64,000 nucleotides of DNA from Sphingomonas sp. BK235 (GTDB lineage: Bacteria; Pseudomonadota; Alphaproteobacteria; Sphingomonadales; Sphingomonadaceae). The stretch's first letter is position 1, and each line of letters starts with the position of its first letter. Under the pieces are notes generated by a model that was not told where the DNA came from, did not search any database, and saw only the letters and a list, made by a program, of their open reading frames with translations. Of the stretch, positions 24,204 to 32,443 are shown one piece after another. The position numbers were made by a program, and so were the translations under genes. Location of the stretch: NCBI RefSeq assembly GCF_004345855.1, contig NZ_SLXN01000003.1, positions 124,001 to 188,000 on the forward strand, read 5' to 3'.

Positions 24204-25511
24204 ATGACCACCGTCACCGACATCGCGACGCGGACCTACAACCACAGCTTCCGGCTCGACCCGATCGTTCGCAGCCTGCTCGACACCGATTTCTACAAGC
24301 TGCTGATGCTGCAGATGATCCGCCGTCTTCACCCGGAGACGCGCGCGACCTTCGCGCTGATCAACCGCACCAAGACGGTGCGCCTCGCCGAGGTGATCGA
24401 CGAGGCCGAGCTGCGCGCGCAGCTCGATCACGCGCGCACATTGCGCTTCGCCAAGAAGGAGCTGATCTGGCTGGCGGGCAACAGTTTCTACGGCGAGGCG
24501 CGGATGTTCGCGCCCGACTTCCTCGCCTGGCTCGCCGACTTCCGCCTGCCCGAGTACGCGCTGCGCCGCGTCGACGGCCAATATGAGCTGACCTTCGCGG
24601 GCAAATGGTGCGAGACGACGATGTGGGAGATCCCCGCGCTCGCCATCATCAACGAGCTGCGCTCGCGCGCCGCGACGCGCGACCACGACCGGTTCGCGCT
24701 CGACGTGCTCTACGCGCGGGCCAAGGCGAAATTGTGGGACAAGGTCGAGCGCCTGCGCCAGCTGCCCGATCTCGTCATCTCCGACTTCGGCACGCGCCGC
24801 CGCCACGGCTTCCTATGGCAGCGCTGGTGCGTCGAGGCGCTCAAGGAGGGGCTGGGCGAGCGCTTCATCGGCACCTCGAACGTGCTGCTGGCGATGGACG
24901 CCGACCTGGAGGCGATCGGCACCAACGCGCACGAGCTGCCGATGGTGGAGGCGGCGCTGTCGCGCGACGACGCGGATCTGGCGGGTGCGCCCTATCGCGT
25001 GCTCGAACAGTGGCGCCAGCATTACGGCGGCAACCTGCTGATCGCTTTGCCTGACGCTTATGGCACCGCGGCGTTTCTCCGCGCCGCGCCCGGCTGGGTG
25101 GCGGACTGGACCGGCTTCCGCCCCGACAGCGCGCCGCCGATCGAGGCGGGCGAGCAGATCATCCGCTGGTGGCAGCAGCACGGCCGCGACCCGCGTACCA
25201 AGCTGCTGATCTTCTCGGACGGGATGGACGTCGACTCGATCGAGCGCGTCTACCGCCACTTCCACGGCCGGGTGCGGATGAGCTTCGGCTGGGGCACCAA
25301 CCTCACCAACGACTTCCGCGGCTGCGATCCGGACGGCGCGGGCGGACTCGAGCCGATCTCTTTGGTGTGCAAGGTGACCGAGGCGGACGGCCATCCCGCG
25401 GTGAAGCTCAGCGACAACCCCGCCAAGGCGACCGGCGCACCGGCCGAGATCGAGCGCTACCTGCGCGTGTTCGGCGCGGACGGACGCATCGCGCAGCCGG
25501 TGCAGGTGTGA
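24204..25511 (+). CDS. pncB: Nicotinate phosphoribosyltransferase
   Basis: 435 residues from ATG 24204, the usual length. Makes nicotinate mononucleotide from nicotinate and PRPP in NAD salvage. Motifs: [71 protein letters not shown] with the catalytic/phosphorylated His region, [10 protein letters not shown] and [11 protein letters not shown]. The frame is open further upstream (to 23976) but that would cross the palindromic repeat; the internal Met matches the family start. Confidence 0.95.
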   Translation: MTTVTDIATRTYNHSFRLDPIVRSLLDTDFYKLLMLQMIRRLHPETRATFALINRTKTVRLAEVIDEAELRAQLDHARTLRFAKKELIWLAGNSFYGEARMFAPDFLAWLADFRLPEYALRRVDGQYELTFAGKWCETTMWEIPALAIINELRSRAATRDHDRFALDVLYARAKAKLWDKVERLRQLPDLVISDFGTRRRHGFLWQRWCVEALKEGLGERFIGTSNVLLAMDADLEAIGTNAHELPMVEAALSRDDADLAGAPYRVLEQWRQHYGGNLLIALPDAYGTAAFLRAAPGWVADWTGFRPDSAPPIEAGEQIIRWWQQHGRDPRTKLLIFSDGMDVDSIERVYRHFHGRVRMSFGWGTNLTNDFRGCDPDGAGGLEPISLVCKVTEADGHPAVKLSDNPAKATGAPAEIERYLRVFGADGRIAQPVQV

Positions 25512-25572
25512 GGCGCGGCGGAACCGGGCGCGCGCGCTCGCGTCCTATGCCTCTGACGAACAAGGGCGACGC

Positions 25573-26355
25573 ATGACCAAGCTGTTTCACGTGAGCGACG
25601 TCCATTTCGGCGCGGAGGACCCGGAGGCGGTGGCGTGGTTCCGCGACCTCGTCGCCGCGGAGAAGCCCGACGCGGTGATCATGACCGGCGACCTGACGAT
25701 GCGCGCCACGCCCAAGGAGTTCGAGGCCGGCGGCGCGTGGCTGCGCAGTCTCGGCGTGCCGGTGACGCTCGAGGTCGGCAACCACGACATACCCTATTAT
25801 TGGGACCCGATCCGGCGGCTGTTCTCGCCTTACTCGCGCTACGCCGCGGTGGAGCGGATGATCGAGAAGCCGCTCGACGTGGCGGGGATCACCGTCGTCC
25901 CGCTCAAGACCACCGCGCGCGCGCAATGGCGCTGGAACTGGTCCAAGGGGCGGGTGAGCGGCGGCTCGCTGCGCCGCGCGCTGGCGCTGGTGCGGGAAGC
26001 GCCGCGCGGCAACCTCATCTTCGTGGCGGGGCATCACCCGCTGATCGAGGGCGGCACCAAGGGGACCGCGCGCACGCGCCGCGGCGACGTCGCGCTCGCC
26101 GCGCTCGCGGACGCCGGTGTCCATGCGGTGCTGTCGGGTCATGTCCATGACCCGTTCGACATTCCTTATGATCGCGGCGGCTGGACGGTGCGGATGATCG
26201 GCGCGGGCACGCTCTCCAAGCGCACGCGCGCGACTCCGCCCGCCTTCAACGAGATCCGCGTCACCGGCGACCGTTTCGAGACGATCGTGCGGACTCTCTC
26301 CGCCGAGCCGGAGCGGCCGATCAGCAGCACCGCCGCCTCGGGCGCGACCGGCTGA
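25573..26355 (+). CDS. Calcineurin-like metallophosphoesterase
   Basis: 260 residues. All metal-binding motifs in order: VSDVHFG (residue 8 on), MTGDLTMR, VGNHDIPYY, VAGHHPL and LSGHVHDPFD. A two-metal phosphodiesterase, possibly acting on cyclic nucleotides, nucleotides or lipids such as UDP-diacylglucosamine-like substrates; specificity not visible. No signal peptide. It lies 61 bp after pncB and 32 bp before rnr. Confidence 0.9.
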   Translation: MTKLFHVSDVHFGAEDPEAVAWFRDLVAAEKPDAVIMTGDLTMRATPKEFEAGGAWLRSLGVPVTLEVGNHDIPYYWDPIRRLFSPYSRYAAVERMIEKPLDVAGITVVPLKTTARAQWRWNWSKGRVSGGSLRRALALVREAPRGNLIFVAGHHPLIEGGTKGTARTRRGDVALAALADAGVHAVLSGHVHDPFDIPYDRGGWTVRMIGAGTLSKRTRATPPAFNEIRVTGDRFETIVRTLSAEPERPISSTAASGATG

Positions 26356-26387
26356 GCCGCGGGTAGGGGCCGCCCCACACGTCGCGC

Positions 26388-28802
26388 ATGGCGTTCGCCG
26401 GTGCGAGCCCCTATCTCCGCCGCGTGCCAAAGAAACCGCCTCCCGGCCTGCCCACGCGCGAGCAGGTGCTCGACTTCATCGCCAGCTCGACGACGCCAGC
26501 GGGCAAGCGCGAGATCGCGCGCGCCTTCGGCCTCTCCGCGCAGCAGAAGATCGCGCTCAAGGCGTTGCTCAAGGACATGGCGGACGAGGGGCTGATCGAC
26601 TCCGCGCCCGGCCGCGCCTTCCACAAGATGGGCGGGCTGCCCAAGGTGACCGTGCTGCGCGTCAGCGACGTCGACGAGGGCGGTAACGTCTGGGCGGTGC
26701 CCGAGAACTGGCAGTCCGACGCGCCCGTGCCGCGGATCCGCGTGCGCGAGCGCAAGCGCGGTGCGCTGGGCGTCGGCGAGCGGCTGCTCGCGCGGACGGA
26801 GGAGACCGGCCACGGCTGGACCGCGCACCCGATGAAGGTGCTCGCCCCCGCCGCCGAGCAATTGATCGGCGTGCTGCGGCGCGAGGGCGATAGGCTGTGG
26901 CTTCAGGGCGTCGAGAAGAAGGAGCGGCGCGAATATGCCGTGTCCGACGCGGGCGACGCCGCGGCGGGCGACCTGGTGCTGGCCGAGAAGGCCGGCCGCC
27001 CGCCGCGGATCACCGCGCGCGTGGTGCAGCGGCTGGGCGATCCCTTCGCGCCGCGCAGCTTCTCGCTGATCGCGATCCACCGGCTCGGCATCCCCGACGT
27101 GTTCGCGCAGGAGGCGCTCGACGAGGCGGCGCGGGTCGCGCGCCAGCCGCTTGGCGAGGGGCGCGAGGACCTCACCCATCTGCCGATCGTCGCGATCGAC
27201 CCGGCCGACGCGCGCGACCACGACGACGCGGTCTGGGCCGCGCCCGACGACGATCCCGCCAACGCGGGCGGCTGGCAGGCGATCGTCGCGATCGCGGACG
27301 TGAGCTACTACGTCCGCCCGAAGAGCGCGCTCGACCGCGAGGCGCGTGCGCGCGGCAACTCGGTCTATTTCCCCGACCGCGTCGTGCCGATGCTGCCCGA
27401 GATCCTCTCCGCGGACGTGTGCTCGCTCAAGGCGGGCGAGGAGCGCGCCGCGCTGGCCTGCCACCTGCGCATCGGCAAGGACGGTGCGTTGAGGAGCTGG
27501 CGCTTCTCGCGCGCGCTGGTGCGGCTGGCGGCGAACATCGCGTACGAGGAGGCGCAGGCGGCGATCGACGCGCGGGCGGCACGCTGCAAATTCGTCACCC
27601 CGGCGAACGCCGGGGTCCATGGCGCCGCGAACGCATCGGCCGAGGCGCCTGCGGCGACATGGATGCCGGATCACGTCCGGCATGACGAAGGGGGAGGCGG
27701 GCAGGACGAGCCGGCGTCCTCCCCCTTCGCCTGGGACCCCGCCCTCGTCGACACCGCGCTCGCGCCGCTGTGGGACTGCTGGCGCGCGCTCGCCGCGGCG
27801 CGTGACCGGCGCGAGCCGCTCGAGCTCGACCTGCCCGAGCGCCGCGTCGTGCTCGACGAGAAGGGCCGGATCATGTCGGTGGCACCGCGCGAGCGGCTCG
27901 ACGCGCACCGGCTGATCGAGGATTATATGATCGCCGCCAACGTCGCCGCCGCCAAGGCGCTGGAGGCGAAGAAGGCGCCGGTGATGTACCGCGTCCACGA
28001 GGCGCCCGCGCGCGAGAAACTGGTCGCGCTCAAGGACTATCTCGCCACCTTCGACGTTGCCTTCGCGCTCGGCCAGGTGATCCGCCCCGCCACGTTCAAC
28101 CATATCATCGCACGCGTCGGCGACGCCGAGTTCCGCCCCGAGATCATGGAGCAGATCCTGCGCAGCCAGACCCAGGCCTATTACGCCCCGGCCAACCACG
28201 GACATTTCGGGCTGGCGCTGGGCAGCTACGCGCATTTCACCTCGCCGATCCGGCGCTACGCCGACCTGATGGTCCACCGCGCTCTGGTGAGCGCCTATGC
28301 GCTCGGTCCCGGCGGGCTGGCGGGCGACGAGGATTTCGAGCGCGCCGGCGAGACGATCAGCCAGCTCGAGCGCCGCGCGATGGAGGCCGAGCGCGAGACG
28401 ATCGACCGCTATGTCGCGGCCTATCTGGCGGAGCGAGTCGGCGAGCTGGTCGAGGCGCGGATCACCGGCGTGACCAACTTCGGCTTCTTCGCCACGGTGG
28501 AGGGGGTCGGCGGCGACGGATTGATGCCGGTACGCGATCTGGGCGGCGAATATTTCCGCTATGATGAGGCGTCTCGCCGGCTGATCGGCGAGCATAGCGG
28601 CGAGGTATATGCGCAGGGGCAGCGGCTCGAGCTGCGGCTGGCGGAAGCGAATCCGGTGTCGGGCGCGCTGCGGTTCGAACTGCCCGAGGGCCGCTATGGC
28701 GGCGGTGGCGTGGCGCGCGCGCGGGAGAGCGAGCGCCGCCCGCCGCGCGTGCTCAAGCGGCGCGGCCGCCCCGCGAACATCCGTCACCAAGGGCGACGGT
28801 GA
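26388..28802 (+). CDS. rnr: Ribonuclease R with an in-frame palindromic-repeat insertion
   Basis: 804-residue 3'-5' exoribonuclease of the RNB family, degrading structured RNA. N-terminal winged-helix region (about 15-80), cold-shock domains (about 85-240), then the RNB core with LPIVAIDPADARDHDDAVWA (metal-binding Asp cluster, near 265-284), GNSVYFPDRVVPMLPEILSA, and after the insertion LIEDYMIAANVAAAKALEAK, HFGLALGSYAHFTSPIRRYA with DLMVHR, and a C-terminal S1 domain ending in a basic tail. Residues about 402-434 (VTPANAGVHGAANAS...MPDHVRHD) are encoded by a REPIN-like element and interrupt the RNB domain between AAIDARAA and DPALVDTAL. The frame stays open. A later GTG start at 26424 (VPKKPPPG) is possible. 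Confidence 0.94.
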   Translation: MAFAGASPYLRRVPKKPPPGLPTREQVLDFIASSTTPAGKREIARAFGLSAQQKIALKALLKDMADEGLIDSAPGRAFHKMGGLPKVTVLRVSDVDEGGNVWAVPENWQSDAPVPRIRVRERKRGALGVGERLLARTEETGHGWTAHPMKVLAPAAEQLIGVLRREGDRLWLQGVEKKERREYAVSDAGDAAAGDLVLAEKAGRPPRITARVVQRLGDPFAPRSFSLIAIHRLGIPDVFAQEALDEAARVARQPLGEGREDLTHLPIVAIDPADARDHDDAVWAAPDDDPANAGGWQAIVAIADVSYYVRPKSALDREARARGNSVYFPDRVVPMLPEILSADVCSLKAGEERAALACHLRIGKDGALRSWRFSRALVRLAANIAYEEAQAAIDARAARCKFVTPANAGVHGAANASAEAPAATWMPDHVRHDEGGGGQDEPASSPFAWDPALVDTALAPLWDCWRALAAARDRREPLELDLPERRVVLDEKGRIMSVAPRERLDAHRLIEDYMIAANVAAAKALEAKKAPVMYRVHEAPAREKLVALKDYLATFDVAFALGQVIRPATFNHIIARVGDAEFRPEIMEQILRSQTQAYYAPANHGHFGLALGSYAHFTSPIRRYADLMVHRALVSAYALGPGGLAGDEDFERAGETISQLERRAMEAERETIDRYVAAYLAERVGELVEARITGVTNFGFFATVEGVGGDGLMPVRDLGGEYFRYDEASRRLIGEHSGEVYAQGQRLELRLAEANPVSGALRFELPEGRYGGGGVARARESERRPPRVLKRRGRPANIRHQGRR
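27593..27687. repeat. REPIN-like 95-bp composite palindrome inside rnr, copy 3
   Basis: Starts CGTCACCCCGGCGAACGCCG and ends GTCCGGCATGACG, with GGGGTCCA and TGGATGCC facing inward as in the other copies. The two arms belong to different arm types, so this copy is asymmetric and one base shorter than the others. It is translated as part of RNase R with no stop codon. Confidence 0.88.
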
Positions 28803-28855
28803 TCCGCCTCGTCTTTCCGGGGGAAGAGGCTTCCCGCGGACAAAGGAGAACAGCA

Positions 28856-29158
28856 ATGGCCGGCACCATCGCGGCGACGGTGATCATGAAGGCGCGCAAG
28901 AAGATCGCCTGGCATTTCGTCTCGGCGGGCGCGACCTCGGCGGAGACGGCGGTGTCGTACGAGCGCCCCGAGACGCGGCTCGGTGGAGAGGAGTTCGACC
29001 GGATGGTCGCCTTCGGCGCATTGGAGAAGACCGAGGACGGCCGCTACTGGCTCCATCGTCGCCGCTACGCCGACTATCGCAAGGAGTCGCTCGCGCGCGT
29101 GCTCGGCTATCTCGCGCTCGCGGGCTTCGCGGCGGCGGGCGCGCTCGCGCTGGGGTGA
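28856..29158 (+). CDS. Small hypothetical membrane-anchored protein
   Basis: 100 residues from an ATG with AAGGAG eight bases upstream. A soluble N-terminal part (TVIMKARKKIAWHFVSAGAT, YERPETRLGGEEFDRMVAFG, DGRYWLHRRRYADY) looks like a small wing or strand-helix domain, and the last 20 residues form one hydrophobic helix (VLGYLALAGFAAAGALALG), suggesting a C-terminal tail anchor. It lies 53 bp after rnr. I recognise no family. Confidence 0.75.
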   Translation: MAGTIAATVIMKARKKIAWHFVSAGATSAETAVSYERPETRLGGEEFDRMVAFGALEKTEDGRYWLHRRRYADYRKESLARVLGYLALAGFAAAGALALG

Positions 29159-29171
29159 GGCGGCGGGTGGC

Positions 29172-30965
29172 TCAGGCCGCCGCGTCGAACTGCAGGCTCG
29201 CCAGCCGCGCGTAGAGGCCGCCGCGCGCGATCAGCGTGGCGTGCGTGCCCTCCTCGACGATGCGGCCGCCGTCCATCACCACGATCCGCGAAGCCGCGCG
29301 CACCGTCGCCAGCCGGTGCGCGATCACGATGGTGGTGCGCGTCGCCATCAGCCGCTCCAGCGCGTCCTGCACCAGCCGCTCGCTCTCGGCGTCGAGCGCG
29401 CTGGTCGCCTCGTCGAGCAGCAGGATCGGCGAGTCGCGCAGCAGCGCGCGCGCGATCGCGATCCGCTGGCGCTGCCCGCCCGACAGCCGCGCGCCGCCCT
29501 CGCCCAGGAAGGTGTCGAGCCCCTCCGGCAGCGCGCGCAGGAAGTCCGCGGCATTGGCCGCCTCGGCCGCGGCCCAGACCTGGTCGTCGCTCGCGTCCCA
29601 GCGACCGTAGCGCAGATTGTCGCGCGCACTGGTGGCGAAGATCACCGTCTCCTGTGGCACCATCGCGATGCGCGCGCGCACCTCCGCAGGGTCCGCGTCG
29701 CGCAGGTCAACCCCGTCGACCAGCACGCGCCCGGCGGCGGGCTCGTAGAAATGCTCGATCAGCTGGAACAAAGTCGACTTGCCCGCACCCGAGGGACCGA
29801 CCACCGCCACCGTCTCGCCCGGCGCGACGCTCAGGCTGAAATCGTGCAGCGCGGCCATGTCCGGCCGCGTGGGGTAGCGGAACTCGACCGCCTCCAGCGC
29901 CACGCGCCCCTCCGCCGGCAGCGGCAGCGCGACCGGCTGCGCCGGCGCCGCGATGGCGGGGCGCTCGTCGAGCAGCTCGGCCAGCCGCCCCGCCGCGCCC
30001 GCGCCGCGCAGCAGGTCGCCGTAGACCTCGGTGAGCGCGCCGAACGCGCCCGCGACGATGCCGCCGGTCAGCACGAAAGCCGCGATCGCGCCGCCCGAGA
30101 GCCGCCCCGCCGCGACGTCGATCGCGCCCTCCCACAACACCAAAGTGATCGCGCCGAACACCAGCCCGATCACGATCGCGGTCATCGCCGCACGCAGCCC
30201 GATGCGGCGCTTGGCGGCGTCCATCGTCGCCTCCACCGCGCCGGCGAAGCGCGCGCTCTCGCGCCGCTCCTGGCCGAACGCCTGGACGATCTTCATCGCG
30301 CCCAGCACCTCGGTGACGATCGTGCCGACGTCGGCGACGCGGTCCTGCGAGGTGCGCGAATAGGCCCGAACCTTCCGCCCCAGCAGCGTGATCGGCAGGA
30401 TCATCAGCGGGATGCCCAGCAGCAGCAGCGAGGCGAGCTTGGGCGAGATGGCGAAGAGGTAGATCAGCCCGCCCACCGCGGTGAAGCTGTTGCGCAGCGC
30501 CACCGAGATGGTCATGCCCACCACCGTCTCGATCTGGCCGGTGTCCGCGGTCAGCCGCGAGGCGATCTCGGACGGGCGGTTCTCCTCGTAGAAGGCGGGG
30601 CTGAGCGTCATCAGGTGGCGCACCACGCGCTCGCGGATGTCGGCGACGACGCGCTCGCCCAGCCACGCGACGAAATAGAAGCGCACCGCGGTGCCGAGCG
30701 CCAGCACCAGCACGATCATCAGCATATAATGGAACGACGACGCGACCGCCGCGGAAGAGCCGTCCCCGGCGGCGAAGCCGCGGTCGATCACGCGCTTGAA
30801 GCTGTACGGGATCGCGATCGTCGCCGCCGAGGTGATCGCCAGCGCGGTGAAGGCGGCCGCGATCTGCGCCGGATAGGCGCGCGCGTGCTGCCACACCATC
30901 GTGAGGTTACCGAGGCGCCGCGAGGATGCCGCGCGGGCGGGAGCGACGTCGGGAACGCTAGCCAT
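29172..30965 (-). CDS. ABC exporter (fused TMD-NBD, MsbA-like)
   Basis: 597 residues. Six-helix exporter domain (about 25-330), with IPYSFKRVIDRGFAAGDGS and FYEENRPSEIASRLTADTGQ typical of the ABCB/MsbA group. The nucleotide-binding domain has Walker A VVGPSGAGKST (about 380-390), Q-loop VPQETVIFATSARDNLRYG, signature LSGGQRQRIAIARALL, Walker B ILLLDEATSALD and the H-loop VIAHRLATV. Probably exports a lipid, peptide or drug as a homodimer. Convergent with the small hypothetical gene; the substrate cannot be read from the context. Confidence 0.93.
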   Translation of the reverse strand: MASVPDVAPARAASSRRLGNLTMVWQHARAYPAQIAAAFTALAITSAATIAIPYSFKRVIDRGFAAGDGSSAAVASSFHYMLMIVLVLALGTAVRFYFVAWLGERVVADIRERVVRHLMTLSPAFYEENRPSEIASRLTADTGQIETVVGMTISVALRNSFTAVGGLIYLFAISPKLASLLLLGIPLMILPITLLGRKVRAYSRTSQDRVADVGTIVTEVLGAMKIVQAFGQERRESARFAGAVEATMDAAKRRIGLRAAMTAIVIGLVFGAITLVLWEGAIDVAAGRLSGGAIAAFVLTGGIVAGAFGALTEVYGDLLRGAGAAGRLAELLDERPAIAAPAQPVALPLPAEGRVALEAVEFRYPTRPDMAALHDFSLSVAPGETVAVVGPSGAGKSTLFQLIEHFYEPAAGRVLVDGVDLRDADPAEVRARIAMVPQETVIFATSARDNLRYGRWDASDDQVWAAAEAANAADFLRALPEGLDTFLGEGGARLSGGQRQRIAIARALLRDSPILLLDEATSALDAESERLVQDALERLMATRTTIVIAHRLATVRAASRIVVMDGGRIVEEGTHATLIARGGLYARLASLQFDAAA

Positions 30966-31121
30966 GCCCGGCGCCTAGCAGTGCCCGGCAGGCGGCTCAA
31001 CGTGTGGCGCGGCGGCCACCCCGGCGACACGATCGCCACCGCGGCGCGCTTCGTGCGTTACCTGTTGGTAGGTTTTGTATTACGACCGATCATTGCCCAT
31101 ATCACGGGCGGAAGGAAGCGG

Positions 31122-32366
31122 ATGCTCTACGACGCGTATGAATGGCAGCGGTCGTGGCTCGCCTCGGCGAGCGCGATGGCGACGGTGGGGGCCAATTGGC
31201 TCAACAACCCGTCGAACCCGTTCGCCTATCTCGGCGGTGGGCCGGTGATGGCGAGCGCGCTCGAGGTGTTCGCGCACGCCTCCGCCTCGCGCGGCAAGCC
31301 CGCCTTCGCGCTCGACACGACGATCGTCGACGGGCGCGAGGTGGCGGTGACCGAGGAGATCGTGCTCCAGCGACCGTTCGGCCAGCTCAAGCGCTTCCGC
31401 CGCGAGGGCGTCGAGGGCGGCCCGCGGCTGCTGATCGCGGCGCCGATGTCGGGCCATTTCGCCACTTTGCTGCGCGGCACGGTGGAGCGGATGCTGCCCT
31501 TCGCCGACGTGTACATCACCGACTGGCGCGACGCGAAGCTGGTGCCGCTCACCGACGGGCAGTTCGATCTCGACGATTACATCGATTATCTGATCTCTTT
31601 CCTCGAGGCGATCGGCCCCGACGCCGGTGCGGGCGACGGCCCGCGTGGTGCGCACATGCTGGCGGTGTGCCAGCCCTCGGTGCCCTGCCTCGCCGCGACC
31701 GCGCTGATGAGCGCGGACGCCAACCCGTGCCGCCCGCGCACGCTGACGATGATGGGCGGCCCGATCGACACGCGCGAGGCGCCCACCGCGGTGAACACGC
31801 TCGCCACCGAGCGGCCCTTCGCCTGGTTCGAGCAGAACGTGATCGCCACCGTGCCGATGCTCTATCCCGGCGCGGGGCGGCGCGTGTACCCGGGCTTCCT
31901 CCAGCTCGGCGGTTTCATGACGATGAACCTCGGCAACCACATGATGAGCCATTACGAGCTGTTCAAACATCTGGTCACCGGCGACGGCGAGAGCGCCGAC
32001 GCGACCAAGCGCTTCTACGACGAATATCGCTCGGTCTGCGACATGACCGCGGAATTCTACCTCCAGACGATCGACACCGTGTTCCAGACGCACGCGCTGC
32101 CGCGCGGCACGATGACGCACCGCGGCCGCCCGGTCGATCTCGGCGCGATCACCGACGTCGGGCTGCTCGCGATCGAGGGCGAGCGCGACGATATCTCGGG
32201 GCTGGGGCAGACCAAAGCGGCGCTGACCTGCGCCACGTCGCTGCCCGAGGAGCACAAGCGCTATTATATGGCCGAGGGCGTCGGCCATTACGGCATCTTC
32301 AACGGGTCGAAGTGGCGCGGGCGGATCGCGCCGGTGGTGGAGGAGTGGATCACCGCCCACGCCTGA
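31122..32366 (+). CDS. phaZ: Intracellular polyhydroxyalkanoate depolymerase
   Basis: 414 residues from ATG 31122 (GGAAGG just upstream). Begins MLYDAYEWQRSWLASASAMA as in PhaZ1-type intracellular PHB depolymerases. The nucleophile is a Cys in MLAVCQPSVPCLAA; it falls at residue 183, the same number as the catalytic Cys of the Cupriavidus enzyme as I recall it. FMTMNLGNHMMSHYELFKHL and VGHYGIFNGSKWR with the catalytic His complete the set. Mobilises stored PHB granules. No PHA synthase or phasin in this window. Confidence 0.93.
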   Translation: MLYDAYEWQRSWLASASAMATVGANWLNNPSNPFAYLGGGPVMASALEVFAHASASRGKPAFALDTTIVDGREVAVTEEIVLQRPFGQLKRFRREGVEGGPRLLIAAPMSGHFATLLRGTVERMLPFADVYITDWRDAKLVPLTDGQFDLDDYIDYLISFLEAIGPDAGAGDGPRGAHMLAVCQPSVPCLAATALMSADANPCRPRTLTMMGGPIDTREAPTAVNTLATERPFAWFEQNVIATVPMLYPGAGRRVYPGFLQLGGFMTMNLGNHMMSHYELFKHLVTGDGESADATKRFYDEYRSVCDMTAEFYLQTIDTVFQTHALPRGTMTHRGRPVDLGAITDVGLLAIEGERDDISGLGQTKAALTCATSLPEEHKRYYMAEGVGHYGIFNGSKWRGRIAPVVEEWITAHA

Positions 32367-32407
32367 GGCGGCGGATCGGCGACCGCCCGCCTCCTTACGC
32401 CACAGGG

Positions 32408-32439
32408 GAGAGGGCGGGCCGTCGCGACCCGCCCCTCTC
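32408..32439. terminator. Bidirectional stem-loop between phaZ and a TonB receptor gene
   Basis: GAGAGGGCGGG pairs with CCCGCCCCTCTC (one bulged C) around a 9-nt loop, in the 77-bp gap between two convergent genes. Good position for a shared terminator. Confidence 0.65.
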
Positions 32440-32443
32440 GCGG

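Noticed and set aside
26166..28856. An 896-codon minus-strand open frame opposite rnr
   Set aside because: Same artefact of codon bias; composition is Arg/His/Gly-rich and it spans the palindromic repeat and two plus-strand genes.
28983..32366. Reading phaZ as a 1127-residue protein
   Set aside because: The upstream extension is antisense to the ABC exporter gene and has no domain content; ATG 31122 matches the PhaZ1 N-terminus.
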